Program-made: the position numbers and the translations under genes | Assembly: GCF_044597725.1 (NCBI RefSeq) | Contig: NZ_CP139003.1 | Span: 744,001-808,000 of the forward strand | Direction of reading: 5' to 3' | Source of the DNA: Bermanella sp044597725 | Lineage (GTDB): Bacteria > Pseudomonadota > Gammaproteobacteria > Pseudomonadales > Oceanobacteraceae | DNA length: 64,000 bases | The notes under the pieces: generated by a model | Told to the model about the DNA's origin: nothing | Seen by the model: only the letters and a program-made list of their open reading frames with translations | Database searches by the model: none | Shown: positions 27,389 through 36,913 of the stretch, piece by piece | Layout of the letters: each line of letters begins with the position of its first letter | Numbering within the stretch: position 1 is the stretch's first letter

Positions 27389-29464
27389 CTATTCGTCACC
27401 AAACTCGTAATCCATGCCTTCTGCAGGGCCTTGTAAGTAGTAGCCTTGAATGAAGCTTACACCGCTGCTCCAAAGCTGGGCCACAATAGACGCATTTTCT
27501 ACAAAGGGCACAATGGCCGACTTTTCATGCTCGGCGATTTTAGCAAGCAGCTCTTTTAAGCTCTCCATGCCTTTTTCGCTGGTAAGCTCTTTGGTGAAGC
27601 TGCCGTCAACTTTTACTAAATCGACGTGCAAATGCTCAAACAGTTTGAATGGGTCGATGGCACTACCAAAGCGCGTAATAGCCACTTTACAGCCTAGCTT
27701 GGCCATGGTTTTGGTCATGGTTTGGGCTTGTTTTAAGTGGTTTATAGCATCGGATTCAGAGAACTGGAATATCAATGATTTGCTGGGCAATTTGCTCGCT
27801 TGCAGAACCTTTTGCAACCAAGGCAATAGGCTTTCATCAATTAAGCTTTCATTGGTTAAATTGATAAATAGGCGCGTATCATAGCCTTCGGCACGCTGCT
27901 TAGCTAAGCGCTTGCTGGTATTCAAAATTACCCAACGGTCTAGCTTACGTTTAAGTTCAGGGCTAATTTCGGGTAAAAAGTCCTGCGGAGATATATCACT
28001 GCCATCGGCATCAACTAAGCGTAGAAGCGTTTCGTAATGATCGCCTTCTTCGTCGCGTAAGTTAATCACCGGTTGGAATAACAGCTTAAGCGTATTATCG
28101 TTAATGGCATCTTCAATTTTTGCCGCCAAGCGTTCGCTACCTGAGCCAGCTAATTGTGCTGGGTTGTACAGATAAACACCATTGCCTTTGTCGTGTCCTT
28201 CAAGCTTGCGCACATGGTAGCTGGCTTCATGGGCGTGCTGGAGAACTTCTTTAGGGTTACGGGAGCTTTCGTTAATCAGAGCAATACCCACACTAACCGT
28301 TACCTGAATGGTGCGTTGATCAACTGCGACTAAATGTTCTTGTATAGCCTTGCGAATGTGCTCTGCAAAACCTTGTGCTTGTTCGGGGTTGCTGCCGTTT
28401 AACAAAATACCATAAACGTCTTCCCCAATACGTGCCACCAAGTCTTCTTCGCGACACTTACTGCGAATTAAGTGGGCAATATCACATATAACAAGGTCGG
28501 CACCTTCTATGCCCACGTTGCCTTTGCATTGACCAAAGTTATCTATATTGACGTATGCAACCGCACCGCTTGCACCACTTATTACCGCTTGGTCCACCGC
28601 ATCGGCCAGTTGTTCGCTAAAATACTGTTTGTTGTAAAGGCCGGTTAACAAGTCTTGTGAGCTAATCTGTTTAAGCTTGTGTTCTAAATCACCGTTGGCG
28701 GAGTTGCCACGAATGATTACTTGTATACAAGGTTCATCTTCATAGGTCGCGCGGGCGAACAGCATGCGAGTATCAATTTCTTTATCGGCTACATTTAACA
28801 TCTTGCACTGAAACTCACCGCTACGGGTTTTACCGCTATTGAAGTCCTTCAGGAAGATTTTAAAACGCCCTTGGTCTTTATTGCTGACCATATCCATTAA
28901 CGGCATGGTTAATAGATCATCGGCATCGTCGTAGCCAAAAATATTGGCATAGCTATCGTTTACAAATAAATGCATACCATCTTGCACATACGCGATGGCA
29001 TCTTGTGCGCTTTCTAGCAGAACTTGGCAGCGTTTTTCCGCTTCACGCAGTAGCGCTTCGGCTTCGCGCAATTCACGACGCATTTTGAGGTTTTTAATTT
29101 CGCGCAGTACAACTTGCAAAATGTGGTTATATTCGCCAGCCGGAACCAAATCTACCGCGCCTGCTTTTAGTGACTTTTCGGCAGCGATACTATCCACTTC
29201 GTCATCAAAATAAACCGTGGGAATATCTTTGCCTTGGCGCAAAATCTCGCTTAAAACATCTTTGCCGGTAAGCCCGTTCATTTCGAGGCGACACAGACAT
29301 ACATCCCATGTCTGTTCATTGAGCTTTGCTTTTAGACTGTCTATGCTCTGTACCAAGCTGGCACGGGTAGCATGTCCAGCATTGCGTAACAGGCTGGTGA
29401 GTGTTTCCGCTTCGTGCTGAGACTCACTGCATATCAGCAAACGAATCGCTTCTTTAGCCTGCAT
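27389..29464 (-). CDS. fimX: FimX-like c-di-GMP protein with degenerate REC, GGDEF and EAL motifs
   Basis: The 691-residue protein has the REC-PAS-GGDEF-EAL order and the same length as Pseudomonas FimX, which binds c-di-GMP and controls type IV pilus assembly. The receiver (1-125) has Arg59 where the phosphoacceptor Asp would be. The PAS domain spans about 140-260. The GGDEF site reads IGEDVYG and the EAL motif reads ETLLRL, so neither cyclase nor phosphodiesterase activity is expected, while an EAL-type binding pocket could remain. The adjacent upstream gene encodes a PilZ-like protein on the same strand. I call it FimX-like by architecture; pilus genes are not in the window. Confidence 0.82.
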   Translation of the reverse strand: MQAKEAIRLLICSESQHEAETLTSLLRNAGHATRASLVQSIDSLKAKLNEQTWDVCLCRLEMNGLTGKDVLSEILRQGKDIPTVYFDDEVDSIAAEKSLKAGAVDLVPAGEYNHILQVVLREIKNLKMRRELREAEALLREAEKRCQVLLESAQDAIAYVQDGMHLFVNDSYANIFGYDDADDLLTMPLMDMVSNKDQGRFKIFLKDFNSGKTRSGEFQCKMLNVADKEIDTRMLFARATYEDEPCIQVIIRGNSANGDLEHKLKQISSQDLLTGLYNKQYFSEQLADAVDQAVISGASGAVAYVNIDNFGQCKGNVGIEGADLVICDIAHLIRSKCREEDLVARIGEDVYGILLNGSNPEQAQGFAEHIRKAIQEHLVAVDQRTIQVTVSVGIALINESSRNPKEVLQHAHEASYHVRKLEGHDKGNGVYLYNPAQLAGSGSERLAAKIEDAINDNTLKLLFQPVINLRDEEGDHYETLLRLVDADGSDISPQDFLPEISPELKRKLDRWVILNTSKRLAKQRAEGYDTRLFINLTNESLIDESLLPWLQKVLQASKLPSKSLIFQFSESDAINHLKQAQTMTKTMAKLGCKVAITRFGSAIDPFKLFEHLHVDLVKVDGSFTKELTSEKGMESLKELLAKIAEHEKSAIVPFVENASIVAQLWSSGVSFIQGYYLQGPAEGMDYEFGDE

Positions 29465-29574
29465 AAAAGGGTCCGGTCTCTGTTTTTATAATGGTAATTG
29501 GCATGATTATAGCGCGTAGATCCTCTGTCTATAAAGGGGATAACACGCATATAAGTCAAAAAGACAGGGGATTT

Positions 29575-31329
29575 TTACAGTTTATCCCAGATGGATGCAA
29601 ATTCGTCATCATCCCCTGAGGTACTATTTTGCGTATTGAGTACCTGAGTAAGACTATTGAAACCATACTGAATAAAGCTGCGAGAAGTCGTATAGCGCTT
29701 TAATAGCTGCACTTTTTGTTGTTGTTTGCCATCTACCATCTCGGCTTTACAGCCAATTTTAAATGGCATGATAGGCAAGATAAGCGTGGCTTCTTGGCCC
29801 GCCGCTAACAGTTCTGGTATTTTTAATCCCCGCAAAAACTCGCCGTTCTCACCGGTTTTATTCAGCATTCTAATGGCAATGGCTTCAGCTTTTGGGGCTA
29901 AAAGCTCAATGCCTAACTGCGTGGGCTGGTTTTTAATGGAGCGAATCCAGCGAATGCAGCCAATCGACCAGTTCAGCATTCGGCGTTCTTTAATCACCAC
30001 CAACTCACCGGTTTGCACACTTTGCGGCGGGTTAGCCAAGGTAATGCCATAACCACCTGGGCTGGTATCAATAATATTCGCCTGAATATGTTGACCTTTT
30101 GGCCCGGTATCTTCCTGTGCTTCACCGTGTTGTTTTATGAAGGAAATGCTATCAAACTCAATGGCGTCACCGTCGGCACCACCTCCGCCAGCATCAAAAC
30201 TTTGGTCCCAAATATCTTGGCTGGGTCTTTTACCGCTTTTGGTTTTTTCTGGTAAATCCATATTCCAGTTTTTCATCAAATACGGAAAGCTTTGCTCGTT
30301 GGCGCAAAAGTAATGACACGCCAATAAACCAATGGCGATATCTACCTCACCGTTATTTTGAGTGCGTCGGAAACTGCGCTGCACCATGGCACCCCATGAA
30401 TGCACCAAGTGATTAATTAATGCATCACTTAAATTACCCGGAATCGTAACGGCATCGCCTTCACTATTAAGGTGTTTGCTTAACGCCGATACCAAAGTGC
30501 TGGGGTTCATGCCTCTAGAAACACCGCTTGGCAGGGTTTTTAATAAAGAGCGATAAACCGGCGCCATGTCTTTGTGCTGAGATAAAATAAATAAAGATTG
30601 CTTATCCGAGCCAAGGGATAAACGCACCAAGTGGCTCCACAATTCGGTAGCCGCGTAGAGTAAACCAAGTTCGCTCTGACGAAGTTGGTTGGGTTTGGCG
30701 CAGCCCAATAATAGTGCGCGGATATACACATCACCAATGGTGGATGCTGCAATGTATTTACAGCGGCTATCTTTTACTGAATATTCATGAATGCGTTTGG
30801 TTTCTGCTACTGCATATAATTGATGTAATTCGAGCCAAGCGTTAGTAGGGGCCGGACCGTAAAGTTGGAATGCGCGCAAAATGGTTTGGTTGGTATCGCT
30901 AATGGCGCGATGCACAGCAAAAGTAAGTAATTTACTTTCTTTACTATTGGTTTTCAGTTCTTCTAAAACAATGTGCTTATAGCCAACTGCTAATTGAGCT
31001 TGCAGGGTTTGCGCAAGGGTAAATACTTTTAGCTCGTTTTCGTTAAGGGCTAAAGACTGATTTAAAATACGCTTATTGAGAGAATCACAAACACTGTAAA
31101 TAGCACCGCGAACAATCTCGAGCATTTTATAGCGTTGAATAGCAGGTATTTGGGTTTGATTCAGTTCGCGAATGGCCTGAAAAAGAAGTTTGGCGGATGC
31201 ACCAATATTTGCCATGGGAAGCGCCTTGGTCCACGCTTCAAATCCACTGAGGCTATTGTCGCAAAACGATAGTGAGCGCTGCTGAACAGCAGGAACAGCA
31301 ATGCGAATAGGTGCCTTTTGCCCTTCCAT
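29575..31329 (-). CDS. Large protein with C-terminal PilZ-like domain, adjacent to fimX
   Basis: The 584-residue soluble protein has a long, mainly helical N-terminal region of about 360 residues that I do not recognise, a glycine-rich linker (SFDAGGGGADGDA) and a PilZ-like beta-barrel near residues 415-495. The latter holds IIDTSPGGYGITL, which fits DxSxGG, and GCIRWIRSIKNQPTQLGIELL. The N-terminal RxxxR arginines of c-di-GMP-binding PilZ domains are not evident. ATG 31329 follows GAGAGA; the longer frame to 31359 has no better site. Being next to fimX suggests a role in surface motility or pilus control, which is inference. Confidence 0.65.
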   Translation of the reverse strand: MEGQKAPIRIAVPAVQQRSLSFCDNSLSGFEAWTKALPMANIGASAKLLFQAIRELNQTQIPAIQRYKMLEIVRGAIYSVCDSLNKRILNQSLALNENELKVFTLAQTLQAQLAVGYKHIVLEELKTNSKESKLLTFAVHRAISDTNQTILRAFQLYGPAPTNAWLELHQLYAVAETKRIHEYSVKDSRCKYIAASTIGDVYIRALLLGCAKPNQLRQSELGLLYAATELWSHLVRLSLGSDKQSLFILSQHKDMAPVYRSLLKTLPSGVSRGMNPSTLVSALSKHLNSEGDAVTIPGNLSDALINHLVHSWGAMVQRSFRRTQNNGEVDIAIGLLACHYFCANEQSFPYLMKNWNMDLPEKTKSGKRPSQDIWDQSFDAGGGGADGDAIEFDSISFIKQHGEAQEDTGPKGQHIQANIIDTSPGGYGITLANPPQSVQTGELVVIKERRMLNWSIGCIRWIRSIKNQPTQLGIELLAPKAEAIAIRMLNKTGENGEFLRGLKIPELLAAGQEATLILPIMPFKIGCKAEMVDGKQQQKVQLLKRYTTSRSFIQYGFNSLTQVLNTQNSTSGDDDEFASIWDKL

Positions 31330-31603
31330 GTTATTTCTCTCGTCAATATCAGCCAGCAAGATAACGTCCCCTATTATTATTCTGAGCCGAGCTTGTCGTC
31401 TGTAAGAGTCACCACAATGCCATGCTGTTATTCAAGCATGTCGAGTGCTGTCATCCCTTTCAGTCAATCTTCCTGATTACCAGAGCACTAACAGATTTAT
31501 TACAGGTGCCCTTAGTACTTACCGGAATATACCCCGTACATTCATAGTAATCACTAACGTCGCTATTCGCCATTAAATAGGGCTAATAAAAGGCAAAAAG
31601 CGG

Positions 31604-32656
31604 CTAAAATGGCGTTTTCTGTGCATCTATGAGTATTTTATGTGGTTCGCCAGCCACTTCTTTCACCAACTTGGGCACTAAAAAACCCGGTAAACGCGCT
31701 TGTAACTCAGCCATAATAGCTTGCCCTTCGCTTAACGATACTTGGTAGTGATGTGCGCCCACGACTTCATCAAGCAAATGTAAGTAATAAGGCAGCACCC
31801 CCATATCAAACAAACCTTCGCTCAGCTCGGCAAGTTTGTGGCTATGATCGTTAATACCTCTAAGTAGTACGGTTTGATTGAGCAAATGGATGCCTGCGTG
31901 TCGCAGCCGTGTCATGGCCTGCGCCACATCGGGTCCTAGCTCTTGAACATGGTTGCTATGAATAACCATCACCACATTCAGCCGCGATTGCTTCAAGCGC
32001 TCGCACAGGGCAGGTGTAATGCGGTCGGGTAATACCACAGGCAGGCGAGAGTGAATGCGCAGACGCGTTACATGCTCAATTTTTTCAATTTGCTCCATAA
32101 GCAAAAACAAGCGCTTATCATTACTGCTTAATGGGTCGCCACCGCTTAAAATTACCTCGTTAATCGACGTATCTTGTTCTATATAAGTAAGTGCCTGCTT
32201 CCACTGAGCAGTACTGAGAGTATTGTCCGAATACGGAAAATGGCGACGAAAGCAATAGCGGCAATGAATCGCACAACTGCCGTTAACAATTAACAAAACC
32301 CGGCCGTGGTACTTATGCACAATGCCTGGTACTGCATTGGCTTCGGCTTCGCCCAGAGGGTCGAGGCTATAGCCATCGGGGCTGCTTTCGCCTTCACTGG
32401 AAAACGGCCAAATTTGCTTAAACAACGGGTCGTCTGGATTACCCTTTTCAATTTTTTGCAAATAAGCAAAGGGCGCACGAATTGGGAACTGCTGGGCGCC
32501 CGCGTGGGCATGGGGCAGCAAGTGGGCTGGCATGTTTAATTGCGCGAGTAAGGATTCGGCCGATAACGGTGCGCTGGATAGCTGCTGTTGCCAACTTAGT
32601 TGTTGTAGCTCATCAGGCTGTGCTGTGGTGGCAATGGTAGCGGAATAAGGTATCAT
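31604..32656 (-). CDS. epmB: EpmB, lysine 2,3-aminomutase for EF-P modification
   Basis: EpmB is a radical-SAM, PLP-dependent enzyme that converts L-alpha-lysine to (R)-beta-lysine for attachment to EF-P. The 350-residue protein has the cluster motif CAIHCRYC (C128, C132, C135) with FRRHFPY after it, and the SGGDPL motif. The start MIPYS at 32656 follows AAGGG at correct spacing. It is divergent from efp, 72 nt apart; epmA follows efp, so substrate protein and both modification enzymes are together. Confidence 0.95.
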   Translation of the reverse strand: MIPYSATIATTAQPDELQQLSWQQQLSSAPLSAESLLAQLNMPAHLLPHAHAGAQQFPIRAPFAYLQKIEKGNPDDPLFKQIWPFSSEGESSPDGYSLDPLGEAEANAVPGIVHKYHGRVLLIVNGSCAIHCRYCFRRHFPYSDNTLSTAQWKQALTYIEQDTSINEVILSGGDPLSSNDKRLFLLMEQIEKIEHVTRLRIHSRLPVVLPDRITPALCERLKQSRLNVVMVIHSNHVQELGPDVAQAMTRLRHAGIHLLNQTVLLRGINDHSHKLAELSEGLFDMGVLPYYLHLLDEVVGAHHYQVSLSEGQAIMAELQARLPGFLVPKLVKEVAGEPHKILIDAQKTPF

Positions 32657-32728
32657 ATCGGCCCTTTTTGTAACGTTTGCCCCGGTCCGATGAACACATT
32701 CGGGGCCCAATTGTAAGAGAGTATATTC

Positions 32729-33301
32729 ATGGCTAGCTATTCTACCAACGAATTTAAATCCGGTCTTAAGGTCATGCTAGATGGCGACCCGTGTTCGATT
32801 CTAGAAAACGATTACGTAAAACCGGGTAAGGGCCAAGCGTTTAACCGCGTGAAACTGCGTAACTTAAAAACCGGCCGTGTATGGGAGCGTACTTTTAAGT
32901 CGGGTGACAAGTTAGACGGCGCCGATGTTATGGATTACGACATGGAATACCTCTACAGCGATGGTGAATTCTATCACTTTATGGCAACCGATGGTTCATT
33001 TGAACAGCACGGTGCCAGTGTAGAGGCGGTAGGCGACACCAAGAACTGGCTTAAAGAGCAAGAAAAGTACGAAGTAACCTTGTACAACGGTGAGCCTATT
33101 TCGGTAACACCGCCTAACTTTGTTGAGTTAGAAGTGGTTGAAACCGACCCAGGTTTAAAAGGCGACACAGCGCAAGGTGGCTCTAAGCCAGCAACCTTAA
33201 CCACAGGCGCAGTTGTGCGTGTGCCGTTATTCATCGAACAAGGTGAAGTACTGCGTATTGATACCCGTACCGGTGATTACGTTTCGCGCGCAAAAGGCTA
33301 A
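32729..33301 (+). CDS. efp: Translation elongation factor P
   Basis: EF-P relieves ribosome stalling at polyproline stretches. The 190-residue protein has the three-barrel EF-P layout and the modification loop YVKPGKGQAFNRVKLRN with Lys34 in the position that is beta-lysylated in E. coli. The C-terminal RIDTRTGDYVSRAKG is typical. It is followed 6 nt later by epmA. Confidence 0.98.
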   Translation: MASYSTNEFKSGLKVMLDGDPCSILENDYVKPGKGQAFNRVKLRNLKTGRVWERTFKSGDKLDGADVMDYDMEYLYSDGEFYHFMATDGSFEQHGASVEAVGDTKNWLKEQEKYEVTLYNGEPISVTPPNFVELEVVETDPGLKGDTAQGGSKPATLTTGAVVRVPLFIEQGEVLRIDTRTGDYVSRAKG

Positions 33302-33307
33302 GCCAAA

Positions 33308-34252
33308 ATGCAATGGCAGCCATCAACCTCGATACAGGGGCTTAAACAACGGGCCCATTTAAACGCTTATGTTCGGGCTTTTTTCGAACAGCGCCAAGTA
33401 CTCGAGGTTGAAACCCCGCTATTATCAAAAGCGGCGGTTAGCGATGCCAGTTTGCAGCCCATTGCGAGCAACGCAATGGGCGCTCCTTGTTTTTTACACA
33501 CTTCGCCTGAATATCCTATGAAGCGATTATTGGCGGCGGGCAGTGGCGATATCTACCAAATTTGCAAAACCTTCCGCGACCAAGAACAGGGCAACCGTCA
33601 TAACCCTGAGTTTTCCATGCTTGAGTATTATCGTCTTGGCTTTAACCTTGGCATGTTAATGGATGAAGTCGCGCAATTAATTGGGGATTATTTGCATATT
33701 CAGCAACGTAGCGATTTTAGCTATAGCCAAGCAATGCAGCGGTTTGCCAATATTCATCCGTTTACCATAAGCGATAGCGAGTTACGCACGTGTGTAGACC
33801 AGTTTGTGGGTAATGAGCTGACACTTAGCCGAGATGAATGCTTGGATGTTGTTATGAGCCACGTGGTTGAGCCTAAACTACCGCACAACGAGCTGGTCTT
33901 TATTCACAGTTACCCTGCATCGCAGGCTGCATTAGCAAACACCTATGAAAGTGCGCATGGCTATGAAGTAGCGCAGCGCTTTGAGTTATATGTAAACGGG
34001 TTAGAACTGGCCAACGGATACGACGAGCTGGTGGATTCCACAGAGCAAGCAAAGCGTTTTGAATTAGAAGCAGGTAAACGCCAACAAGTAGGTTTGCCTC
34101 AGGCTCAGTACGACGAACACTTTTTACAGGCACTGCAAGCAGGTTTGCCTCAGTGTGCAGGTGTTGCCATTGGGTTAGACCGCATTCTCATGCTTAAAAT
34201 GAAGGTAAGCTCAATACGCGATGTATTGAGCTTTGATTTTGAACGGGCCTAA
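33308..34252 (+). CDS. epmA: EpmA, EF-P beta-lysine ligase
   Basis: EpmA (PoxA/GenX) is a truncated class II lysyl-tRNA synthetase homologue that attaches beta-lysine to EF-P Lys34. The 314-residue protein has the catalytic core without the anticodon-binding domain: motif 2 region YQICKTFRDQEQGNRHNPEF and motif 3 GVAIGLDRILMLKM. Motif 1-type residues lie in RAFFEQRQVLEVETPLL. It is co-oriented and nearly adjacent to efp. Confidence 0.96.
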   Translation: MQWQPSTSIQGLKQRAHLNAYVRAFFEQRQVLEVETPLLSKAAVSDASLQPIASNAMGAPCFLHTSPEYPMKRLLAAGSGDIYQICKTFRDQEQGNRHNPEFSMLEYYRLGFNLGMLMDEVAQLIGDYLHIQQRSDFSYSQAMQRFANIHPFTISDSELRTCVDQFVGNELTLSRDECLDVVMSHVVEPKLPHNELVFIHSYPASQAALANTYESAHGYEVAQRFELYVNGLELANGYDELVDSTEQAKRFELEAGKRQQVGLPQAQYDEHFLQALQAGLPQCAGVAIGLDRILMLKMKVSSIRDVLSFDFERA

Positions 34253-34273
34253 GCCCGCTTGTAAAAAGGTTTA

Positions 34274-35545
34274 TTAAACTTGCTTTAGGGCTTGCTCAAC
34301 ATCGGCAATAATATCGTCGATGTGCTCGATACCCACGCTAATGCGAATAAGATCTTCACTTACACCGGCTTTTTCTAATTCTTCAGGGTTAAGCTGACGG
34401 TGCGTGGTTGTGGCAGGGTGGCAAGCAAGAGACTTGGCATCACCAATGTTCACTAAGCGTAAAATCATTTGTAGAGCATCAATAAAGCGAGCACCGGCTT
34501 CGCGGCCACCTTTCACGCCAAAGCTTAAAATACCAGACGCTTTTCCACCTGAGATCTTTTTACAGGTTTCTAAATACGGGCTATCGGCAAGGGCAGCATA
34601 ATTTACCCAAGTAACTTTATCGTGCTTCTGTAAATAATTGGCTAGCTTCTCGGCATTTTCACAGTGACGCTCCATACGCAGAGCCAGAGTCTCTAAACCT
34701 TGTAACAGTTGGAACGCATTCATGGGCGATAATGCAGCACCAGTATTACGTAGCGGAACAACACGGCAGCGACCAATAAACGCAGCAGGGCCCAAGGCTT
34801 CGGTATACACCACACCATGGTAAGAAGGATCGGGCTCGTTAAGTACCGCAAAACGTTTTTTATCTTGGGTCCAATCAAACTGGCCGCTATCCACAATCAT
34901 GCCGCCAACAGTTGTGCCATGGCCGCCAATGTATTTGGTAAGGGAGTGAATCACAATATCGGCACCATGCTCGATAGGACGGCACAAAACAGGGCTGGCA
35001 ACGGTGTTATCGACCATTAACGGCACGCCGTGTTTGTGGGCAATTTCGGCAAGCTTAGCAATATCTACAACGTTGCCTGCAGGGTTACCAATAGACTCAC
35101 AAAAGATAGCTTTGGTATTTTCGTCAATGGCGTTTTCAAAGCCGTCAAAATCGTCGGCCTTAACCATGCGTACTTCAATACCTTGTTTTGGTAACGTATG
35201 CGCAAACAGGTTGTAAGTGCCGCCGTATAACTGGCTGGTGCTCACAATGTTAGAGCCTACTTCACAAATAGCCTGAATAGCATAAGTGATAGCCGCCATG
35301 CCCGAGGCAAGCGCCAAACCTGCAATACCGCCTTCCATTGCTGCAACGCGTTGTTCGAGCACATCGTTGGTTGGGTTCATGATGCGAGTATAAATATTAC
35401 CCGGCACTTTTAAATCGAACAGATCGGCGCCGTGCTGGGTATTATCAAAGGTATATGACGTGGTTTGGTAAATAGGTACAGCCGCCGCCTTGGTTGTGGC
35501 TTCCGACTCGTAACCATGGTGTAACGCTAAAGATTCAATTTTCAT
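34274..35545 (-). CDS. metY: O-acetylhomoserine sulfhydrylase (MetY-type PLP enzyme)
   Basis: The 423-residue Cys/Met-metabolism PLP enzyme makes homocysteine from O-acetylhomoserine and sulfide. It has ESIGNPAGNVVDI, the PLP lysine (K204) in HSLTKYIGGHG, and the MetY-type insertion QFDWTQDKKRFAVLNEPDPSYHG region (about residues 220-245) that distinguishes it from MetB/MetC/MetZ. It stands alone, divergent from the acyl-CoA dehydrogenase gene. No SAM riboswitch or MetJ box is apparent in the 183-nt gap. Confidence 0.92.
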   Translation of the reverse strand: MKIESLALHHGYESEATTKAAAVPIYQTTSYTFDNTQHGADLFDLKVPGNIYTRIMNPTNDVLEQRVAAMEGGIAGLALASGMAAITYAIQAICEVGSNIVSTSQLYGGTYNLFAHTLPKQGIEVRMVKADDFDGFENAIDENTKAIFCESIGNPAGNVVDIAKLAEIAHKHGVPLMVDNTVASPVLCRPIEHGADIVIHSLTKYIGGHGTTVGGMIVDSGQFDWTQDKKRFAVLNEPDPSYHGVVYTEALGPAAFIGRCRVVPLRNTGAALSPMNAFQLLQGLETLALRMERHCENAEKLANYLQKHDKVTWVNYAALADSPYLETCKKISGGKASGILSFGVKGGREAGARFIDALQMILRLVNIGDAKSLACHPATTTHRQLNPEELEKAGVSEDLIRISVGIEHIDDIIADVEQALKQV

Positions 35546-35728
35546 TGTTGTACTGGCCTTATTATTGTTTATAAAAATGGTAATGGAATGGGGGAATCAT
35601 GCACTGAGTCAAATATTGAAGCAACCGCCAAGTACGAAACAGTGGCCCGAATTGACGGTTTTTATCACTTATAAATATCCATAAATTTGATAAAGTGGAA
35701 TGCAACATAACAAAAATAATAGAAGACT

Positions 35729-36877
35729 ATGGACTTTACTCTTTCGGACACCCAGCAGCTTATTCAACAATCGGCCCAGCGCTTTAGCCAAGAGCAGTTA
35801 GCGCCCCACGCAGCCGATCTTGCCGACATTAATAATCGCCCACAATTTTTAGCTAACCTAAAAGCGTTAGCCGATTTGGGTTTTATGGGCCTAGAAATTG
35901 ATAGCCAGTACGGTGGAACCGAAGCGGGCACCTTAGCGTTTAGCATAGCCATTACCGAATTAGCCAAAGGCTGCCCGTCTACGGCGGTAACAGTATCGGT
36001 AACCAATATGGTGGCCTCGGTTATTCAGGCCATGGGCAGCGAGCAACAAAAACAAACCCATTTACCCAAACTATGCAGTGGCGAATACGCTGCTGGCGCC
36101 TTTTGTTTAACCGAAAGCCAAGCGGGTTCCGACCCATCTGCAATGCGCTGCCAAGCGATACCTAAAGATGACCATTGGTTGTTAAACGGTAGCAAGCTGT
36201 ATATCACCAGTGCGGCTTATGCTGGCGTATTTATTGTGTGGGCCGTCACCGATAAACAAGCAAAAAAAGGCAAAGGCATAAGCTGCTTTTTAGTAAGCGC
36301 CAATGCACCGGGCCTAACCATTGGCAAAGAAGAACGCAAAATGGGACAAACCGGCAGTGCCACCAATGAAGTGATTTTCGATAACGTAAAAGTTACGCAA
36401 GACGATTTATTAGGCGAGCTAAACCAAGGGTTTAAAATAGCCGTGGGAGAACTAGCCGGAGGGCGCATCGGTATTGCATCTCTTGCCCTGGGCATTGCAC
36501 AAAGTGCACACGAGTACGCCATAGACTATGTAAAAGAGCGCAAGCAGTTTGGGCAAAGCATTAGTGATTTTCAGGGCATACAATGGATGTTAGCCAACAG
36601 TGAAGTTCAGCTGAATGCAGCAAAACTACTTATTTACCAAGCGGCCCAGTTAAAAGAACAAAGTCTTCCCTTTGCCACACAGGCATCTATGGCAAAATTG
36701 TTTGCCACCGAGCAAGGTAATAAAGTGTGTTATGACGCACTACAATTATTAGGCGGCGCGGGCTATTTGAAAGACTACCCGCTAGAACAAAAAGCCCGCG
36801 ACATACGAGTAACCTCCATTTACGAAGGTACTAGCGAAATACAAAAGCTAATTATTGCCCGAAGCTTGTTAGCATAA
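35729..36877 (+). CDS. Acyl-CoA dehydrogenase
   Basis: A FAD-dependent acyl-CoA oxidising enzyme. The 382-residue protein has the N-terminal helical domain, the AFCLTESQAGSDPSAMR signature, the GRIGIASLALGIAQSA block, LGGAGYLKDYPLEQKARD and the catalytic glutamate in SIYEGTSEIQ. Chain-length preference cannot be read reliably; the sequence resembles short/medium-chain enzymes. It is convergent with marC, sharing a hairpin between the two stops. Confidence 0.95.
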   Translation: MDFTLSDTQQLIQQSAQRFSQEQLAPHAADLADINNRPQFLANLKALADLGFMGLEIDSQYGGTEAGTLAFSIAITELAKGCPSTAVTVSVTNMVASVIQAMGSEQQKQTHLPKLCSGEYAAGAFCLTESQAGSDPSAMRCQAIPKDDHWLLNGSKLYITSAAYAGVFIVWAVTDKQAKKGKGISCFLVSANAPGLTIGKEERKMGQTGSATNEVIFDNVKVTQDDLLGELNQGFKIAVGELAGGRIGIASLALGIAQSAHEYAIDYVKERKQFGQSISDFQGIQWMLANSEVQLNAAKLLIYQAAQLKEQSLPFATQASMAKLFATEQGNKVCYDALQLLGGAGYLKDYPLEQKARDIRVTSIYEGTSEIQKLIIARSLLA

Positions 36878-36884
36878 GGACAAA

Positions 36885-36913
36885 ACAAAGCGGCTTAAAC
36901 AATGCCGCTTTGT
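36885..36913 (-). terminator. Hairpin between acyl-CoA dehydrogenase and marC
   Basis: A perfect 10-bp inverted repeat (ACAAAGCGGC / GCCGCTTTGT) with a 9-nt loop includes the last codons and stop of marC. On the minus strand it is followed by TTTGTTTTG, so it probably terminates marC; on the plus strand the T-tract is weak. Confidence 0.6.

Noticed and set aside
34243..34256. CGGGC/GCCCG hairpin between epmA and metY as a terminator
   Set aside because: Only five base pairs and no T-tract.
35546..35728. SAM riboswitch or MetJ operator before metY
   Set aside because: No AGACGTCT-type repeats and no recognisable SAM-aptamer pairing.
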